Shown: piece after piece, positions 60,516 to 64,000 of the stretch
How the letters are laid out: the number at the start of each line of letters is the position of its first letter
Numbering within the stretch: the first letter of the stretch is position 1
From: Ga0077555 sp050250755
GTDB lineage: Bacteria > Pseudomonadota > Alphaproteobacteria > Rhizobiales > Hyphomicrobiaceae
NCBI GenBank assembly: GCA_050250755.1
Contig: JBFWOB010000015.1
Coordinates: forward strand, 1-64,000
DNA: 64,000 bases
Reading direction: 5' to 3'
Made by a program: the position numbers and the translations under genes
The notes under the pieces: generated by a model
The model's database searches: none
The model's input: only the letters and a program-made list of their open reading frames with translations
Told to the model about the DNA's origin: nothing

Positions 60516-60887
60516 ATGCCGACCATACAGCAGTTGATCCGCAAGCCGCGCGTTCGGCCTGCCGAGCGCAACAAGGTGCCGGCCATGGAGGCGTGCCCGC
60601 AAAAACGGGGCGTCTGCACGCGTGTCTATACGACGACTCCAAAGAAGCCGAACTCCGCGCTCCGCAAAGTCGCGAAAGTGCGTCTGACGAACGGTTTCGA
60701 GGTGATCGGCTACATTCCGGGTGAAGGTCACAACCTTCAGGAGCATTCCGTGGTCATGATCCGCGGCGGCCGCGTCAAGGATCTTCCTGGCGTTCGCTAC
60801 CATATCATCCGCGGCGTTCTCGACACGCAAGGCGTGGCCAACCGTCGCCAGCGTCGTTCGAAGTACGGCGCCAAGCGGCCGAAGTGA
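60516..60887 (+). CDS. rpsL: 30S ribosomal protein S12
   Basis: A 123-residue S12: PTIQQLIRKPRVRPAERNKV, PQKRGVCTRVYTTTPKKPNS, ALRKVAKVRLTNGFEVIGYI and GGRVKDLPGVRYHIIRG. The lysines whose change gives streptomycin resistance (in TPKKPN and GRVKDLPG) are wild type. It sits at the decoding centre. It is the first gene of the str-type operon, followed by rpsG after 92 bases. Confidence 0.97.
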   Translation: MPTIQQLIRKPRVRPAERNKVPAMEACPQKRGVCTRVYTTTPKKPNSALRKVAKVRLTNGFEVIGYIPGEGHNLQEHSVVMIRGGRVKDLPGVRYHIIRGVLDTQGVANRRQRRSKYGAKRPK

Positions 60888-60979
60888 GGTAGCGCTGGGT
60901 CGGCGATCGCGTCGGCTCCAGCAATGAGAATGATCGCGGGCTGCAAAGAACGCCTAAGAGAGCTTGAAGGACTGAAGCC

Positions 60980-61450
60980 ATGTCTCGTCGGCACAGGGCG
61001 CAGAAGCGGGTTATCAACCCGGATCCGAAGTTCAACGACCTCGTCGTGTCCAAGTTCATGAACTCGATCATGTACGAGGGGAAGAAATCGGTCGCCGAAA
61101 ACATTTTCTACGGCGCATTGGATCGGATTCAGGGTCGCGCCAAGTCCGACCCGCTGCCGCTCTTCCATCAGGCGCTCGAGAATGTGATGCCGGCCGTCGA
61201 GGTTCGCTCGCGCCGCGTCGGTGGTGCCACCTACCAGGTGCCGGTCGAGGTGCGCACCGAGCGTCGGCAGGCGCTGGCGATTCGCTGGCTGATCGCAGCG
61301 GCGCGGTCCCGCAACGAAAATACGATGGAAGAGCGTCTTTCGGGCGAGCTTCTCGATGCTGCAAACAATCGCGGTACGGCCGTGAAGAAGCGCGAAGACA
61401 CGCACAAGATGGCCGAGGCCAACCGCGCTTTCTCGCATTACCGCTGGTAA
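60980..61450 (+). CDS. rpsG: 30S ribosomal protein S7
   Basis: A 156-residue S7, normal length for the family: SRRHRAQKRVINPDPKFNDL, VSKFMNSIMYEGKKSVAENI, VEVRSRRVGGATYQVPVEV and RKREDTHKMAEANRAFSHYRW-type end (KKREDTHKMAEANRAFSHYR). It nucleates the 30S head and contacts the E site. In E. coli S7 represses this operon by binding between rpsL and rpsG; the 92-base gap here could hold such a site, though I do not see a decisive structure. Confidence 0.97.
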   Translation: MSRRHRAQKRVINPDPKFNDLVVSKFMNSIMYEGKKSVAENIFYGALDRIQGRAKSDPLPLFHQALENVMPAVEVRSRRVGGATYQVPVEVRTERRQALAIRWLIAAARSRNENTMEERLSGELLDAANNRGTAVKKREDTHKMAEANRAFSHYRW

Positions 61451-61474
61451 CGGATTCGACCCGAGGCAAATCCC

Positions 61475-63568
<2,094 letters not shown>

Positions 63569-63701
63569 TTCGACGCGTCTCCGTCTGTGGCCGAGAAGGC
63601 GGCAGGAACGAGGCAGTCGGATTTGGAATGAAGAATGGTCGCAGTCGGGCAGGGGCTTGGCTGCATTTCGAACAAGATCTCGAGATTGAGGAGTGCCTGT
63701 C

Positions 63702-64000
63702 ATGGCCAAGGAGAAATTCGATCGTAACAAGCCGCATTGCAATGTAGGCACGATCGGTCACGTTGACCACGGCAAGACGACGCTGACGGCTGCGCTGACG
63801 AAGGTGTCAGCGGATCGTGGGTGGACGAAGACGGCGATCGCGTATGACGAGGTGGCGAAGGCGTCTGAGAGCCAGGGGCGCCGGGATCCGACGAAGATCC
63901 TGACGATCGCGACGAGCCACGTCGAGTACGCGACGCCGAACCGTCACTATGCGCACGTGGACTGCCCGGGCCACGCCGACTACGTGAAGAACATGATCAC
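63702..64000 (+). CDS. tuf: Elongation factor Tu, second copy (partial, cut by window end)
   Basis: The first 299 bases of a second tuf, last in the rpsL-rpsG-fusA-tuf operon. It appears identical at nucleotide level to 45733-46031, including the same unusual switch I (RRDPTKILTIATSHVEY at residues 60-76). The sequences upstream of the ATG differ between the two genes, so the shared tract starts at the coding region, as expected for gene conversion between tuf copies. GAGATTGAGGAG supplies the ribosome site. The 3' end lies outside the window. Confidence 0.95.
   Translation, partial: MAKEKFDRNKPHCNVGTIGHVDHGKTTLTAALTKVSADRGWTKTAIAYDEVAKASESQGRRDPTKILTIATSHVEYATPNRHYAHVDCPGHADYVKNMI

Noticed and set aside
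60203..60619. A 138-codon minus-strand frame between rpoC and rpsL
   Set aside because: It overlaps the start of rpsL, has no ribosome site of note and no recognisable domain, and crosses the likely promoter and leader of the str-type operon.

Overview
The window is a GC-rich stretch of an alphaproteobacterial chromosome. The ribosomal, RNA-polymerase, NAD-glutamate dehydrogenase and DnaA proteins read like Hyphomicrobiales (Rhizobiales), possibly the Hyphomicrobium side of that order. This placement comes from protein recall and gene order, not from a search. There are no phages, integrases, CRISPR arrays or rRNA genes.

Layout. 1-17.1 kb is a mixed metabolic region: an FMN hydroxy-acid dehydrogenase, an NHL-repeat protein, a DHA2-type MFS pump convergent with a two-gene SMR-like pair, coaBC-dut, cysK, an FAD hydroxylase with its DUF2783 partner, an M24 peptidase, a VOC protein next to a flavin acyl-CoA-dehydrogenase-fold enzyme, and a true acyl-CoA dehydrogenase. 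17.2-22.2 kb is a three-gene envelope module: a membrane-anchored OmpA-like protein with a 15-residue repeat helix, a 35-residue membrane peptide, and a membrane-anchored low-complexity protein with two helix-hairpin-helix-like domains. 22.3-37.2 kb holds an AidB-like flavoprotein, two SDRs, an FbpB-like permease, a complete branched-chain amino-acid type ABC operon with fused LivH-LivM, a CapD/WbpM-type sugar-nucleotide dehydratase, a VOC protein, a class III CoA transferase and an HNH nuclease.

37.4-64 kb is informational: rpsT, a candidate replication-control region, rhodanese, dnaA and the large NAD-glutamate dehydrogenase. These are followed by the classic block tuf - ybjQ-like - tRNA-Trp - secE - nusG - rplK - rplA - rplJ - rplL - rpoB - rpoC - rpsL - rpsG - fusA - tuf (cut by the window end). 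Recognisable RNA control elements lie between these genes: an L10-type leader before rplJ, strong hairpins between rplL/rpoB and rpoB/rpoC, and a terminator after rpoC.

The most unusual signal is EF-Tu. The complete copy, and the visible start of the second, carry a rewritten switch I segment: the near-universal Arg-Gly-Ile-Thr-Ile is replaced and about six residues are added. EF-G in the same operon is entirely normal. The OmpA/35-residue/HhH module is the best candidate for an undescribed system. Small repeats (a possible MITE-like element at 10.9-11.1 kb, a long hairpin at the window start, a REP-like palindrome) mark the accessory intergenic regions.
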